From Deltaproteobacteria bacterium (GTDB taxonomy: Bacteria; Bdellovibrionota_C; UBA2361; SZUA-149; JADLFC01), in contig JADLFC010000036.1 in assembly GCA_020845775.1 (NCBI GenBank), forward strand, positions 1 through 32,532: a DNA stretch of 32,532 nt. The letters run 5' to 3'. The position numbers were made by a program, and so were the translations under genes. Shown here piece after piece: positions 1 to 7,808 of the stretch. The notes beneath the pieces were generated by a model, which was given only the letters and a program-made list of their open reading frames with translations, was not told the DNA's origin and ran no database searches. Numbering within the stretch: position 1 is the stretch's first letter; the number at the start of each line of letters is the position of its first letter.

Positions 1-211
1 CAGAATCCTTAGCAGTTATAATGAGATGCACATGGCTTCCCTCAAAGACATAGTGATGAAGTATAACCTTATCATCCCTCTGCACACGAGCTAGTATGCC
101 CTCGATAATTGCACGCATGTACATAGTACAGCAAAAAGGCAAACCTCTTCGCGCGCGGAATGATATCCCGTATAAAGTATTAGATTTTATCAACCGTGGT
201 GCTCTAGGCAT
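1..211 (-). CDS. Probable HUH/Y1 (RAYT or IS200-like) transposase, N-terminal fragment
   Basis: Seventy codons are visible on the minus strand from an ATG at 211 (in-frame stop TAA three codons upstream); the gene runs off the left edge. The protein begins MPRAPRLIKS and continues through an RGLPF segment to HHYVFEGSHVHLIITAKD. The His-hydrophobic-His core (H60-V-H62), followed by a beta strand, is what the metal-binding HUH motif of Y1 single-strand transposases (Pfam Y1_Tnp, including REP-associated tyrosine transposases) looks like, and it sits at the residue number usual for RAYTs. These enzymes nick single-stranded DNA next to hairpins. The catalytic tyrosine would lie beyond the window and cannot be checked. 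Upstream pairing with the hairpin repeats of this window is an inference. No strong ribosome binding site is seen. Another small HUH-fold protein is possible. Confidence 0.6.
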   Translation of the reverse strand, partial: MPRAPRLIKSNTLYGISFRARRGLPFCCTMYMRAIIEGILARVQRDDKVILHHYVFEGSHVHLIITAKDS

Positions 212-400
212 ATTTATTTACTTCATTCTTTGCAAAAACGAAACCTGAGTTGTCGAAACTCTTATCGGCAAAATAATTTTCCTTTGTGCAAAGAAAAAAT
301 AAAAACGTTCAGCTAGAATATAGTTACTTTAAGTATTTTAAAGTTAGGCATTGTTGGTATGCACTAATTTGTCGGGGAGGGGGATTGGATTGGAGGCGCC
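212..400. other. Intergenic, AT-rich
   Basis: This stretch lies between the divergently oriented transposase-like start at 211 and the 3' end of the C45-type hydrolase gene at 401. It is AT-rich in its left two thirds. A weak inverted repeat of 7 bp (ACTTTAA...TTAAAGT) lies near 330-350. No gene or clear promoter is recognised. Confidence 0.4.
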
Positions 401-1678
401 TTAGTCGGCGGTCTCTTCGATACCTGTAATAAGAGCCTTTTTGAGGTCAAAGAAGGAATATGATTCACTGGCTGCCCAATTCCCTTTGTCTCGCGCGTTG
501 CTAACCCAAAACTGCAATTTTGAGGGCAAATAAATCACGTTCTGGAAATTCGACTTCATTGCGAATTCTGGGATCAGAGTGTCTTGCAATAGATCGCAAC
601 TAATTTTGCCATGGCTCATGCTAAGCATTTCGGCCATTTTCTCGTTATAATGCCCGCCATACACGACATCGGAGATTGCAGGCAAATGCTCCTCGCCATC
701 GCGGACTTCCTGTCCGGCACTAGAAGTCTTAAAGCGATCTCTATCCTTAATGAAGAGCTTAGAGGACTTTGTCTTGCCATCGCTAATCAAGAAAACAAAT
801 GAATTCGTGCCAATGCTTTCCTTTAATATTAACTCAGCTTCACCAAGACTAGACGCTTGGCTTAGGACATCGCGCAATAAAAATGGCATCGGCCTCCCGC
901 GCAGCGTCTCGTTCGGCGGATCTCCATATCCCATTTCTCCAAGCGTTATCCCCTCAGCATTCATTCCAGATACCGCCCCTAGGAAACCTACCCAACCTAT
1001 GTTAGCAGATGGTACTCCATTTTCGGGAATGTTAACCGTAATAAGCGGGTATTCGTGCAGCTTGGAAATTCTGTGCAATCCCCAATCCAGAATGCGCACA
1101 ACATACATCTCGCCATCGACAGTCGAAGCACCAGTCATCGAGAAGTTGCTACAAGAAGTGCCGAGATCACCCGCCATCATCTGCTTAATAACGCCCTTAA
1201 TTTGCTTTTTCCCTCCCCATTCGCCAAGCTCCGGCAAAATATGAAGGTGGTGAATCATGGCTAGAGGTAGGCGCGAACCATGGGCTAAACCGTGCATCTC
1301 CTCAATATACTCCGCAGGAATAAAGGGCTGCATGCGCTCATAGGCCTCAGCAAATAACTCATCGAAGTGAAATTTCTCCTGAGCAGTCTTGTAAAGGTAA
1401 CCGAAATTGTCCTGAATTTCTTTTCTTAAAAGTGCGCCGTGTTGATAGCCCCTCTCGTAAGGCGAGCCGCTCACGTAAAGAACTCGCACTCGCTTATCCC
1501 CGGTCCATTCAAGCCTCGCCTTACTTAAAATTTGCTTTTCTTGCACCAGCGAACGAATGTAGTCGCTGCGAACTAAAACATGCCAAGGATCAATCCTCCA
1601 ATAGCTACAACCACTAGTTGCGAGCGAGACAACAAAACAACCCAACATGGCTAGTACGGCTAACCTAACTCCTAGCAT
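401..1678 (-). CDS. C45/AAT-type Ntn-hydrolase, predicted lipoprotein
   Basis: The 425-residue product has an N-terminal hydrophobic segment ending in a lipobox-like LATSGC, so Cys24 would be lipidated. The body resembles the acyl-CoA:6-aminopenicillanate acyltransferase (AAT, peptidase C45) and related choloylglycine-hydrolase-like Ntn hydrolases. The family features seen are the GSPYERGYQHG segment (about 71-81), the GTSCSNF motif with a candidate nucleophile Cys176 exposed by self-cleavage, and the following VDGEMYVVRILDW strand pair. In that family the Cys becomes the new N-terminal nucleophile and hydrolyses or transfers amide-linked acyl groups. The substrate cannot be told from sequence. 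As a lipoprotein it should act at the periplasmic face of a membrane. It starts with ATG at 1678 with a weak ribosome binding site and stands alone; a three-hairpin repeat lies in the divergent gap to lpxK. Membership of the fold is fairly sure, the activity is not. Confidence 0.75.
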   Translation of the reverse strand: MLGVRLAVLAMLGCFVVSLATSGCSYWRIDPWHVLVRSDYIRSLVQEKQILSKARLEWTGDKRVRVLYVSGSPYERGYQHGALLRKEIQDNFGYLYKTAQEKFHFDELFAEAYERMQPFIPAEYIEEMHGLAHGSRLPLAMIHHLHILPELGEWGGKKQIKGVIKQMMAGDLGTSCSNFSMTGASTVDGEMYVVRILDWGLHRISKLHEYPLITVNIPENGVPSANIGWVGFLGAVSGMNAEGITLGEMGYGDPPNETLRGRPMPFLLRDVLSQASSLGEAELILKESIGTNSFVFLISDGKTKSSKLFIKDRDRFKTSSAGQEVRDGEEHLPAISDVVYGGHYNEKMAEMLSMSHGKISCDLLQDTLIPEFAMKSNFQNVIYLPSKLQFWVSNARDKGNWAASESYSFFDLKKALITGIEETAD

Positions 1679-1745
1679 AAAAAAACCTAGTGAAAATCTT
1701 ACATTAAAGTTATTATACCGCAGAACTGTTTTATGTTGAAGGATT

Positions 1746-1869
1746 TATAGCATTTACAAAAATCCTTTTTGTAAATGCTATAAACAGCAAGTGCGTAAGC
1801 ACTTGCCAATAAACAACAAATACCGTTTCCAAAAAGTAAGTTAAATATTTTACTTTTTGGAAACGGTAT
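1746..1869 (-). repeat. Three-hairpin repeat, copy A (minus orientation)
   Basis: On the plus strand the order is H1 (1746-1782, 17-bp perfect stem, loop TCC), H2 (1787-1806, GCAAGTGC/GCACTTGC, loop GTAA) and H3 (1820-1869, 20-bp perfect stem starting ATACCGTTTCC, 10-nt loop GTTAAATATT). It lies in the divergent gap between the C45-type gene and lpxK. With copies aligned by H2 and its spacers, the loops of H1 and H3 are inverted here relative to copies C, D and E. No clear target-site duplication is visible. Confidence 0.95.
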
Positions 1870-1925
1870 ATTAGCGCTCTGTTTGTTATTGTTAATCTGT
1901 AATATCAATTAAATTTGGGTTTTTA

Positions 1926-3065
1926 GTGACTTTTGGTAAATGGGATTTGTTGGAAGGGGTTGTAAATACTAAAGGATATCGGCATTTAGAATGCTGTCTC
2001 AGCTCCATGTCGTATCTGTACTCATTGGTCGTTCGTGCTAGGAATTGGTGTTACGATCACAGGCTCATTACTTCACGTAACGTCGAACTACCTGTTATTA
2101 GCGTTGGCAATGTCACAGTCGGAGGCAATGGAAAAAGTCCGTTCACTGCCTATCTCGTGCAGGAGCTAACGCAGCGCGGGCTTATGTCAGTCATCTTAAG
2201 TCGCGGCTATGGTGGCTTTGCAATTGGACCGCACATTGTGTCTGAGCGCGATTCTGTTAGTGAGGTTGGAGACGAGGCTTTGATGCATTTGTCGCATCTC
2301 GGCTCTCGGGCTAGAATTGTCATTTCAAAAAAGCGCGTAGCGGGAGCCAAATTAATTAAGAGCCAGGCTTTGGGAGATGTTATCTTGCTAGACGATGGTT
2401 TCCAGCATCGTCGCCTAGAGAGGAACTTAGACCTATTGCTAATAGACGTCGGCGACAAAAATGTCGTCGAGGAGTTTGAGAATCCAAAATTGTTGCCTAG
2501 AGGTAGATTTAGGGAAAACCCCGACAGTGCGTTTAGGCGCTGCCACGCAATAGTATTTGTTCAAAAAGCACTTAAATTCGACCGAGAACGTCAAAGCGAA
2601 ACTGCTAATTGGGTGAACGTCGATCGCTTGCTCTCATCGACACAAATCTCTTGGCCAAGTATTCCTATATTTCGCTTTGCGTTGTATCCGGCCCGTTTTG
2701 TAAAGGTTTCTACTGGCGAGGAGTTCCCACTTGAGAGTTTTAGGAATAAGACCGTAGGTGCAATGGCAGCCATTGCTAAGCCAGAGGGCTTTTTTTCTCT
2801 TCTAGATAACCTAGGCCTAGTAGTGCAAAATGCCTTTGCGAAGCCCGATCATGCTGTTTTTTCGCTGGATGAATGGAAGACCTTTTCACGCAACAATTCC
2901 ACGATCGTAACAACTGCCAAAGATACCCCCAAACTTAAACCCTTTCTCCAAGCCGGTGATGAACTCTACGAGCTAATACTAGATGGGGAGTTTTTAAGCA
3001 TAGATGAAAAAGCGCGCTTTCTTGCCCTAATAGACGAGACTGTCAAGGGAGCTTTGGGTAACTAA
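1926..3065 (+). CDS. lpxK: Tetraacyldisaccharide 4'-kinase
   Basis: LpxK phosphorylates the 4' position of the lipid A disaccharide at the inner face of the cytoplasmic membrane, the sixth step of the Raetz pathway. The P-loop region PVISVGNVTVGGNGKSP (about residues 56-72), followed by VILSRGYGG and the ILLDDGFQHRRLERNLDLLLID block, is diagnostic of the family. Length (379) is slightly above the usual 330-360. The start is uncertain: 1926 is GTG, and the first ATG in frame is at 2007 (residue 28). Starting there would remove part of the N-terminal membrane-associated helix that matches E. coli LpxK (..LSWLYG..), so an upstream GTG or TTG start is preferred. The stop TAA (3063-3065) overlaps the stop of convergent trhP. 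No other lpx gene is in the window. Confidence 0.93.
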   Translation: MTFGKWDLLEGVVNTKGYRHLECCLSSMSYLYSLVVRARNWCYDHRLITSRNVELPVISVGNVTVGGNGKSPFTAYLVQELTQRGLMSVILSRGYGGFAIGPHIVSERDSVSEVGDEALMHLSHLGSRARIVISKKRVAGAKLIKSQALGDVILLDDGFQHRRLERNLDLLLIDVGDKNVVEEFENPKLLPRGRFRENPDSAFRRCHAIVFVQKALKFDRERQSETANWVNVDRLLSSTQISWPSIPIFRFALYPARFVKVSTGEEFPLESFRNKTVGAMAAIAKPEGFFSLLDNLGLVVQNAFAKPDHAVFSLDEWKTFSRNNSTIVTTAKDTPKLKPFLQAGDELYELILDGEFLSIDEKARFLALIDETVKGALGN

Positions 3066-4429
3066 TGCGACTTCTGGGAGTCCGTACTGGCGCATGCTTC
3101 CACTGAGATGGGGACTCTCAATAACGTAGTATCGTCTGCGACGAAAGGGCAGGGGAGACCTCCAAAAACGCCGCCGTGTAGCTCGCTCGTTAGAGAACCG
3201 TTTTTTTTGTTTACCAAAGTTCTTACGGTCTCAGTAAGGCGCTTTTTAGGTGTAATCCATTCGATCTGTGAGCCAACGGCAATTTTGTTCTTAAAATTTA
3301 CCCATGCTATTCCGCTCGCCGGATCGTAGCTTTGAACATGGCCGGCAAACTTGTGACTTAAGGGAAGAGACAAACCATCCTCAAAATTTTCGCCATACTC
3401 ATTTGGGCGTTTAAGGTAAAAGCCCGTCATTAAAGTGCGATTGGCCGTCGACATAACTTCGAGCAGATTGTCTTTGTCAAATGCACGCCCCGCTGCCATA
3501 TCGTCTATAGCACGCCGATACGCCTGAGAAATGATGGCCACATAATACACTGACTTAGTTCTTCCCTCTACCTTAAAACTCGTAACTCCTGCGTCTGCTA
3601 GCGCGCCTAAGAGTTCTATTGCGCACAAATCCTTAGAATTCATGAGGTAAGTGCCATGCTCATCCTCGTCCATCTCAAAGCGCTTCTCGCGGTGATTGGG
3701 CTCCGTCACGTAGTAACTGTCGCAGAGTTGTTCGTAGGCTGCTTCGCTTCCTGGCCGAGTAGTTTCGCCCTCGCATAAACTTTTCTTCTCGTGGCTAAGT
3801 TTATACTCCCACCGGCAGGAGTTCGTACAAGTGCCTTGATTGGCATCGCGGTGATTTAGGTAATTTGAAATCAAGCAACGACCTGAATAAGCTATGCAAA
3901 TGGCTCCATGCACAAAAGCTTCTAATTCAATCCCCGGAACCCTATCTCTAATTTCTGCAATTTCTTTTAGCGAGAGTTCTCGCGATAAAATTAGCCGCTT
4001 AGCACCACAGTCTCGCCAAAATTCAGCAGCCGCCCAGTTTGTAATATTAGCCTGGGTAGAGACGTGAATTTTTGCATTTGGCCTAAGTTTTAGCGCTTGT
4101 TTAATAAGACCCGCATCGCTCATAATAAAGGCGTCTGGTTCTAACTCAGACATTTCGCAAAATAAATCTAAAAACCCAGCAATCTTGCTGTTGTGCGGGA
4201 AAATATTCATGGTTAGAAACAACTTCTTGCCCAAACGCTTTGCCAACAAAATTGCTTCTTTTAGAGATTCTTTTCGAAACCCATTCTCCCGCGCTCGAAG
4301 CGAATAGATAGGGACGCCCGCATAGGCTGCATCTGCTCCATAGGCATAGGCAAATTTGAGTTTGCTCATGTCGCCTGCCGGCATCACCAATTCAAACGAG
4401 TTGTTCTTATTACTGCTATTCGCTTCCAT
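3062..4429 (-). CDS. trhP: U32-family tRNA 5-hydroxyuridine synthesis protein TrhP (YegQ)
   Basis: This 455-residue protein aligns closely by eye with E. coli YegQ/TrhP over its whole length: MPAGDMSKLKFAYAYGADA at the N terminus, IMSDAGLI, VHGAICIAYSGRCLISNYLN, DANQGTCTNSCRWEY and EDEHGTYLMNSKDLCAI. TrhP carries out prephenate-dependent C5 hydroxylation of wobble uridine 34 in tRNA, the first step to cmo5U or mo5U. Cysteines 178, 185, 201 and 205 lie in the region that holds an iron-sulfur cluster in U32 relatives such as UbiU/UbiV; cluster binding here is inference. It is the last gene of a minus-strand run and starts 18 bp after the DUF502 gene, so co-transcription is likely. Its stop overlaps that of lpxK by convergent CTAA. 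Confidence 0.9.
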   Translation of the reverse strand: MEANSSNKNNSFELVMPAGDMSKLKFAYAYGADAAYAGVPIYSLRARENGFRKESLKEAILLAKRLGKKLFLTMNIFPHNSKIAGFLDLFCEMSELEPDAFIMSDAGLIKQALKLRPNAKIHVSTQANITNWAAAEFWRDCGAKRLILSRELSLKEIAEIRDRVPGIELEAFVHGAICIAYSGRCLISNYLNHRDANQGTCTNSCRWEYKLSHEKKSLCEGETTRPGSEAAYEQLCDSYYVTEPNHREKRFEMDEDEHGTYLMNSKDLCAIELLGALADAGVTSFKVEGRTKSVYYVAIISQAYRRAIDDMAAGRAFDKDNLLEVMSTANRTLMTGFYLKRPNEYGENFEDGLSLPLSHKFAGHVQSYDPASGIAWVNFKNKIAVGSQIEWITPKKRLTETVRTLVNKKNGSLTSELHGGVFGGLPCPFVADDTTLLRVPISVEACASTDSQKSH

Positions 4430-4447
4430 AGTGCTGTTAAGTTAGTA

Positions 4448-5149
4448 TTATTCCGAAACGGCGGGACGGCTATACGTGATGCTTTCAGGAGCCACCGCAC
4501 CTCCTGAAATAATAAAAGTCATGGCTTCCTCCATGTTCCAATTTGTCGGAACCACATCTGCTAAAGGCAGTATTTCGAGATATCCAGAGGTAGGGTTTGG
4601 AGTTGTCGGCACATAAACCGCTGCCAAGCTTTCACCTGTCACTTCGTCCTTTAATAGTCTTGTCAAAATGCCGACGGTTTTCATCCTTTCCGATGGGAAA
4701 TTAATGAGCACTACGTGGTTAATCTTTTCTCCTCCAGGCGGAGTCTGCAAAAGCGCGAGAAGCTTTTTAGTAGCCCCATAGATCTTATGTGCAAACGGTA
4801 TGCGCTCCATTATAGAGTCAATCATGCCCCAAATGCGCTTTCCTATCACCCTCGACGCGATCCAGCCTAAAATATATAAGACCAGGAGAGTGAGGAGTAC
4901 CGCGAGGGAGGACTGAAAGAGTGGAGAGACTAGCCATTCTGCACTATTTGGAAATGTCGGCTCAATCACATGAGACAATGCCTTTACCCAAGGAAGTCCG
5001 ATATCGGACAATGTTTGGAATATGAGGTGAAAAAAAAGCCAGGTTATCCACAGCGGGATAAGCGTTAGAGCTCCCGTGATTATGTATCTCTGAATGTGGT
5101 GGTCTGAGGTTTTTTTCTTGCTTACCTCCGAGACGTTTTCGTCTTTCAT
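4448..5149 (-). CDS. DUF502 family membrane protein
   Basis: The 233-residue product has the DUF502 (PF04367) layout. A first membrane segment begins ITGALTLIPLWITWLFF (about 25-41). A second lies near 80-100 (SSLAVLLTLLVLYILGWIA). A soluble beta-rich part carries the family motifs NFPSERMKTVGILTR, VYVPTTPNPTSGYLEILP and a C-terminal MTFIISGGAVAP. The biochemical role of the family is unknown in bacteria; plant relatives (LCV/COV1) affect vascular patterning. It lies 51 bp after the cation transporter gene and 18 bp before trhP on the same strand, which suggests a three-gene operon without an obvious shared pathway. Confidence 0.85.
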   Translation of the reverse strand: MKDENVSEVSKKKTSDHHIQRYIITGALTLIPLWITWLFFHLIFQTLSDIGLPWVKALSHVIEPTFPNSAEWLVSPLFQSSLAVLLTLLVLYILGWIASRVIGKRIWGMIDSIMERIPFAHKIYGATKKLLALLQTPPGGEKINHVVLINFPSERMKTVGILTRLLKDEVTGESLAAVYVPTTPNPTSGYLEILPLADVVPTNWNMEEAMTFIISGGAVAPESITYSRPAVSE

Positions 5150-5200
5150 GGCTTTAAATACCAGTTCCTAGCACTAGCTGGACATTTGACTAGCAATTAT

Positions 5201-6124
5201 TTACTTTTTGTCATTACTAAGAGGATCAACGCGGTGTCCTTCGGGGTGAATGCGGCAGTGATCCTCAGGTTCTATATGTGATGTAACACAAACTCTATAA
5301 GTGGGAAATAGTTGCTCTAGCTGCCGTTCTACTAAGCTCGCACGCTCATGGGCATCGGAGATAGTTATGTCTTTTGGAACTAGGACGTGAACCTCAATCC
5401 AGTATTCGTTGTTTATCCTCCTATGTCTGAGCTGATGATACTCGCTAATTGTGTGGTTTTTAACTAGAGCATCCAGCGTTAAATTAATGCGTTCGGTATC
5501 CTCGGTGGAAGCCTCGTCCATGCTTAAATTTGCAGCTTCGCGAAGTATAGAAGCTCCAGCAAACAAGACGTAAGTTCCCGCCATAAGCGCCACAATCGGA
5601 TCTAGGATGCTAAACCCCGTTAGCCATACCGCAGTAAGACCAACAATTACCACTGCGCTAGTCATCATATCAGCCAGAACATGCTTGCCGTTTGCCACTA
5701 GTGCGGGCGAGTTTTCTTTCTTTCCAACGCGCACTAGAAAGACGCCTAGCGCCAGGTTTATAATTGTTAAAACAAAGATTAATAGCAAGCCGCTATCGAG
5801 TTTTTGCAGATGAGAGCCGTTGATAAGGGCATCTATGCCATTTACTAAAATAAAGATAGCAGTACAAAAAACCAATAACCCCTCTATGCCAATAGAGAAG
5901 AGGACAATTCTGCCATGTCCATATGGATGCCTCGCATCAGCTGGTTTATCGGCAAATCGTATGCTGAGTAGAGACACGCAAGTTACAAATATGTGAACAA
6001 CCGACTCAGAGGCATCCGACAGTATAGCGGCGCTACCCGTTAGAAAATAGGCACTGGTTTTCCCAATTAGCATCAATATCGACACAACAAGAGAAATATT
6101 GATGGCAATCTGTTTTTTTTGCAT
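5201..6124 (-). CDS. Cation diffusion facilitator (CDF) family transporter
   Basis: CDF proteins export divalent metals such as Zn2+, Mn2+, Fe2+ or Co2+ by proton antiport across the inner membrane. The protein shows about six membrane segments followed by a cytoplasmic domain from about residue 205. Family marks are SDASESVVH in TM2 (E40 and H44), KPADARHPYGHGR (60-72) in the loop to TM3, and the TM5 metal site HVLAD (H148, D152). TM2 has Glu and His where well-studied members carry D/D or H/D, so metal choice cannot be predicted. The C terminus ends in a His-containing tail (EPEDHCRIHPEGH). An A8 run lies in codons 2-4 and a second one just upstream of the ATG. It is first in the run with DUF502 and trhP. 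Confidence 0.9.
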   Translation of the reverse strand: MQKKQIAINISLVVSILMLIGKTSAYFLTGSAAILSDASESVVHIFVTCVSLLSIRFADKPADARHPYGHGRIVLFSIGIEGLLVFCTAIFILVNGIDALINGSHLQKLDSGLLLIFVLTIINLALGVFLVRVGKKENSPALVANGKHVLADMMTSAVVIVGLTAVWLTGFSILDPIVALMAGTYVLFAGASILREAANLSMDEASTEDTERINLTLDALVKNHTISEYHQLRHRRINNEYWIEVHVLVPKDITISDAHERASLVERQLEQLFPTYRVCVTSHIEPEDHCRIHPEGHRVDPLSNDKK

Positions 6125-6172
6125 TGGCGGTTTTTTTTAAAAAGTCCCTATAACCCTTGGAGAAAGCAAGCT

Positions 6173-6250
6173 ATACCGTTTCCAAAAAGTAACTTAAATA
6201 TTTTACTTCCTGCAAACAGTATTTTTTGTTCACTGGCGATTGCTGAATAG
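6173..6250 (+). repeat. Three-hairpin repeat, decayed copy B
   Basis: Positions 6173-6222 match H3. The left arm is identical to the consensus, the loop differs at one base (CTTAAATATT), and the right arm has four substitutions that break the stem. The following bases to about 6250 resemble the H3-H2 spacer and the outer half of H2 with the middle deleted, and H1 is not recognisable. The orientation (H3 first) is that of copies C and E. It sits between the FliK-like gene and the cation transporter gene, just before the FliK-like stop codon. Confidence 0.8.
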
Positions 6251-6256
6251 GAGAGC

Positions 6257-7678
6257 TTATGCCATGGCCAAGAATCTGTCGAGAGTCCTTGAGAACCAGG
6301 CTGTAGAGTTTTCGGGGTTTGGGTTCGAGCTAGCAATAAATTCAGTTTTTTCGAAACCGCTGCTTCGCAATATAGCCGACAAAAAGTCTAGCTGTTCTGC
6401 TAGAAATTCAGCTTTTTCTTCGTCATCCAGTGTAAATCTTACGAGAATCTCATGCTTGCGGTGGGCTATGTCGACTATGGTTTGCCCCAGCGTGGGAAGT
6501 GTTAGATTGATGTGAATGTGCCGATAAGCTTCTCCGTTGGATAGCCCTTCGTCGTGGTGGGTACTGCCGTCTGAGCTCTTTTGCTTGCTACCTTTGTTTT
6601 GACGGTCTGGATCTATTATCACTTCGCCATGAGATATGAAATTCTGAAAGAGAAATGGAAACATGATTAAGGCTGGCTCTCCGAGTGCCTGCATCAAAGG
6701 ATTTAGTCTATTTAGGGTCTCTTGGGTATTGGCGAGTTGCTCAAGGCCTAGGATTGCCTGCTTGAATTGGGCCTCGCTCATGCTTGCAGAGGTGGTAGTA
6801 AGTTTGGCGTTGTTGTGAAGAAATTCTTCGAGCTGCGAAAAAGCGGCCTGGATATGCAGCCTCGCGTGCTCTTCGTTTTGGGTGGCGGTTTTTAAGTCTC
6901 GCAGGACATTTTGAAGGACTTGCGCGTCTTTTGAATTTAGTGTTTCTTTTTGGGAAAAGTCTTTTGATATGACATCTAAAATATGCTTGAGATGTTTGCT
7001 TATGGATGAAAAATCGCTTGCTTGGCCTAGCATGGCTCGTAGTTCAGCTTCTAGTGCTGTAAGCAAAGAGCCTGGTAAAGGTTGTAGAGTGCCAAAGGGC
7101 GAATTCAACGAAGTGGTTTGCGTTTGGTCTAGTAGGCTTTTAAGCCAGCTCGAAAAGGTTCCGTTTGTAAGTTTGAATAAATTGGCGAGGAGCGCGTTTG
7201 AGTCATAGAGCTCGGCATTGTTAGAAATGTTTCCCATCAGGCTTTTAAGAAGTTCTGGTCTCCAGGCGGAGGAATCGAGGTTCATCGGAAGAAGGAGCGA
7301 GGATTGAAGTTTAAGATGGTTTAAACTAGCGGTACTCAAGCTGTTAGCTATCTCGTTTGCAAGTTGAGTTGCTAGGTCTATGCGAGAACTGGTAGTTGGG
7401 CCTTGAGCCTGTAGAATTTTTAGCAAAACTTGCGGTCCAATTTCGGCAACTTGCGCGAGGATTTTCGAGCCAGCCTTAATGTTTAGTGGTAAGTTAGCCT
7501 GAACTAGTTGGCCATTAATACTTATTATCCCGCGGTTGCCAGGAATATTGCGACGAACGCCGAAATTTACTACGTCTCCAACTCCTACTGTCGGCATTGT
7601 AGGCGAGAGCACAGCAGATCGCTCTATCGCGATAGCCGCCGTTGCTTTAGGATCGGAATTTATTACGTGCGTTGCCAA
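6257..7678 (-). CDS. FliK-like protein (flagellar hook-length control C-terminal domain)
   Basis: The 473-residue product has a long, low-complexity, Ser/Leu/Gln/Asn-rich middle. Near the C terminus (about 385-450), LPTLGQTIVDIAHRKHEILVRF and EFLAEQLDFLSAILRSSGF resemble the Flg_hook (PF02120) domain of FliK, which switches secretion specificity when the hook is complete. The N-terminal part (about 30-90) contains an SH3-like stretch (GIISINGQLVQANLPLNIKAG) followed by KILAQVAEIGPQVLLKIL, also seen in FliK-like proteins. No other flagellar gene lies in the window, so a link to flagella or another type III export system is inference. The first available start is TTG at 7678 without a clear ribosome binding site; an ATG at 7597 is an alternative. 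A remnant of the hairpin repeat lies just after its stop. Confidence 0.6.
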   Translation of the reverse strand: MATHVINSDPKATAAIAIERSAVLSPTMPTVGVGDVVNFGVRRNIPGNRGIISINGQLVQANLPLNIKAGSKILAQVAEIGPQVLLKILQAQGPTTSSRIDLATQLANEIANSLSTASLNHLKLQSSLLLPMNLDSSAWRPELLKSLMGNISNNAELYDSNALLANLFKLTNGTFSSWLKSLLDQTQTTSLNSPFGTLQPLPGSLLTALEAELRAMLGQASDFSSISKHLKHILDVISKDFSQKETLNSKDAQVLQNVLRDLKTATQNEEHARLHIQAAFSQLEEFLHNNAKLTTTSASMSEAQFKQAILGLEQLANTQETLNRLNPLMQALGEPALIMFPFLFQNFISHGEVIIDPDRQNKGSKQKSSDGSTHHDEGLSNGEAYRHIHINLTLPTLGQTIVDIAHRKHEILVRFTLDDEEKAEFLAEQLDFLSAILRSSGFEKTEFIASSNPNPENSTAWFSRTLDRFLAMA

Positions 7679-7740
7679 GAAAGTCGGAAGTAATATAAGA
7701 CTATTGCTGTCAATATTATAAAATTATGGTGCCTACGAAG

Positions 7741-7770
7741 TTGACACTTCTACTAAAAATATCGTTAAAT
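7741..7770 (+). promoter_or_regulatory. Candidate sigma-70 promoter for sppA
   Basis: A perfect -35 hexamer TTGACA (7741-7746) is followed after 18 bp by TTAAAT (7765-7770), which matches the -10 consensus at four of six positions. This is about 40 bp upstream of the sppA start in the divergent gap with the FliK-like gene. Confidence 0.4.
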
Positions 7771-7808
7771 TTAAGCATGAACTTTAGAAATTTTATTGGA
7801 TTATTTAG

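Noticed and set aside
750-1244. A 164-codon plus-strand reading frame opposite the C45-type gene
   Set aside because: It lies wholly antisense to a well-supported gene and shows no family motif; composition is that of a shadow frame.
1699-1908. A 69-codon reading frame in the lpxK upstream gap
   Set aside because: It runs through repeat copy A. A similar peptide (KIF-LLFGNGI) appears at 6148-6336 only because the H3 hairpin is translated there too.
6148-6336. A 62-codon minus-strand reading frame
   Set aside because: It is made of repeat copy B and the out-of-frame end of the FliK-like gene; no ribosome binding site.
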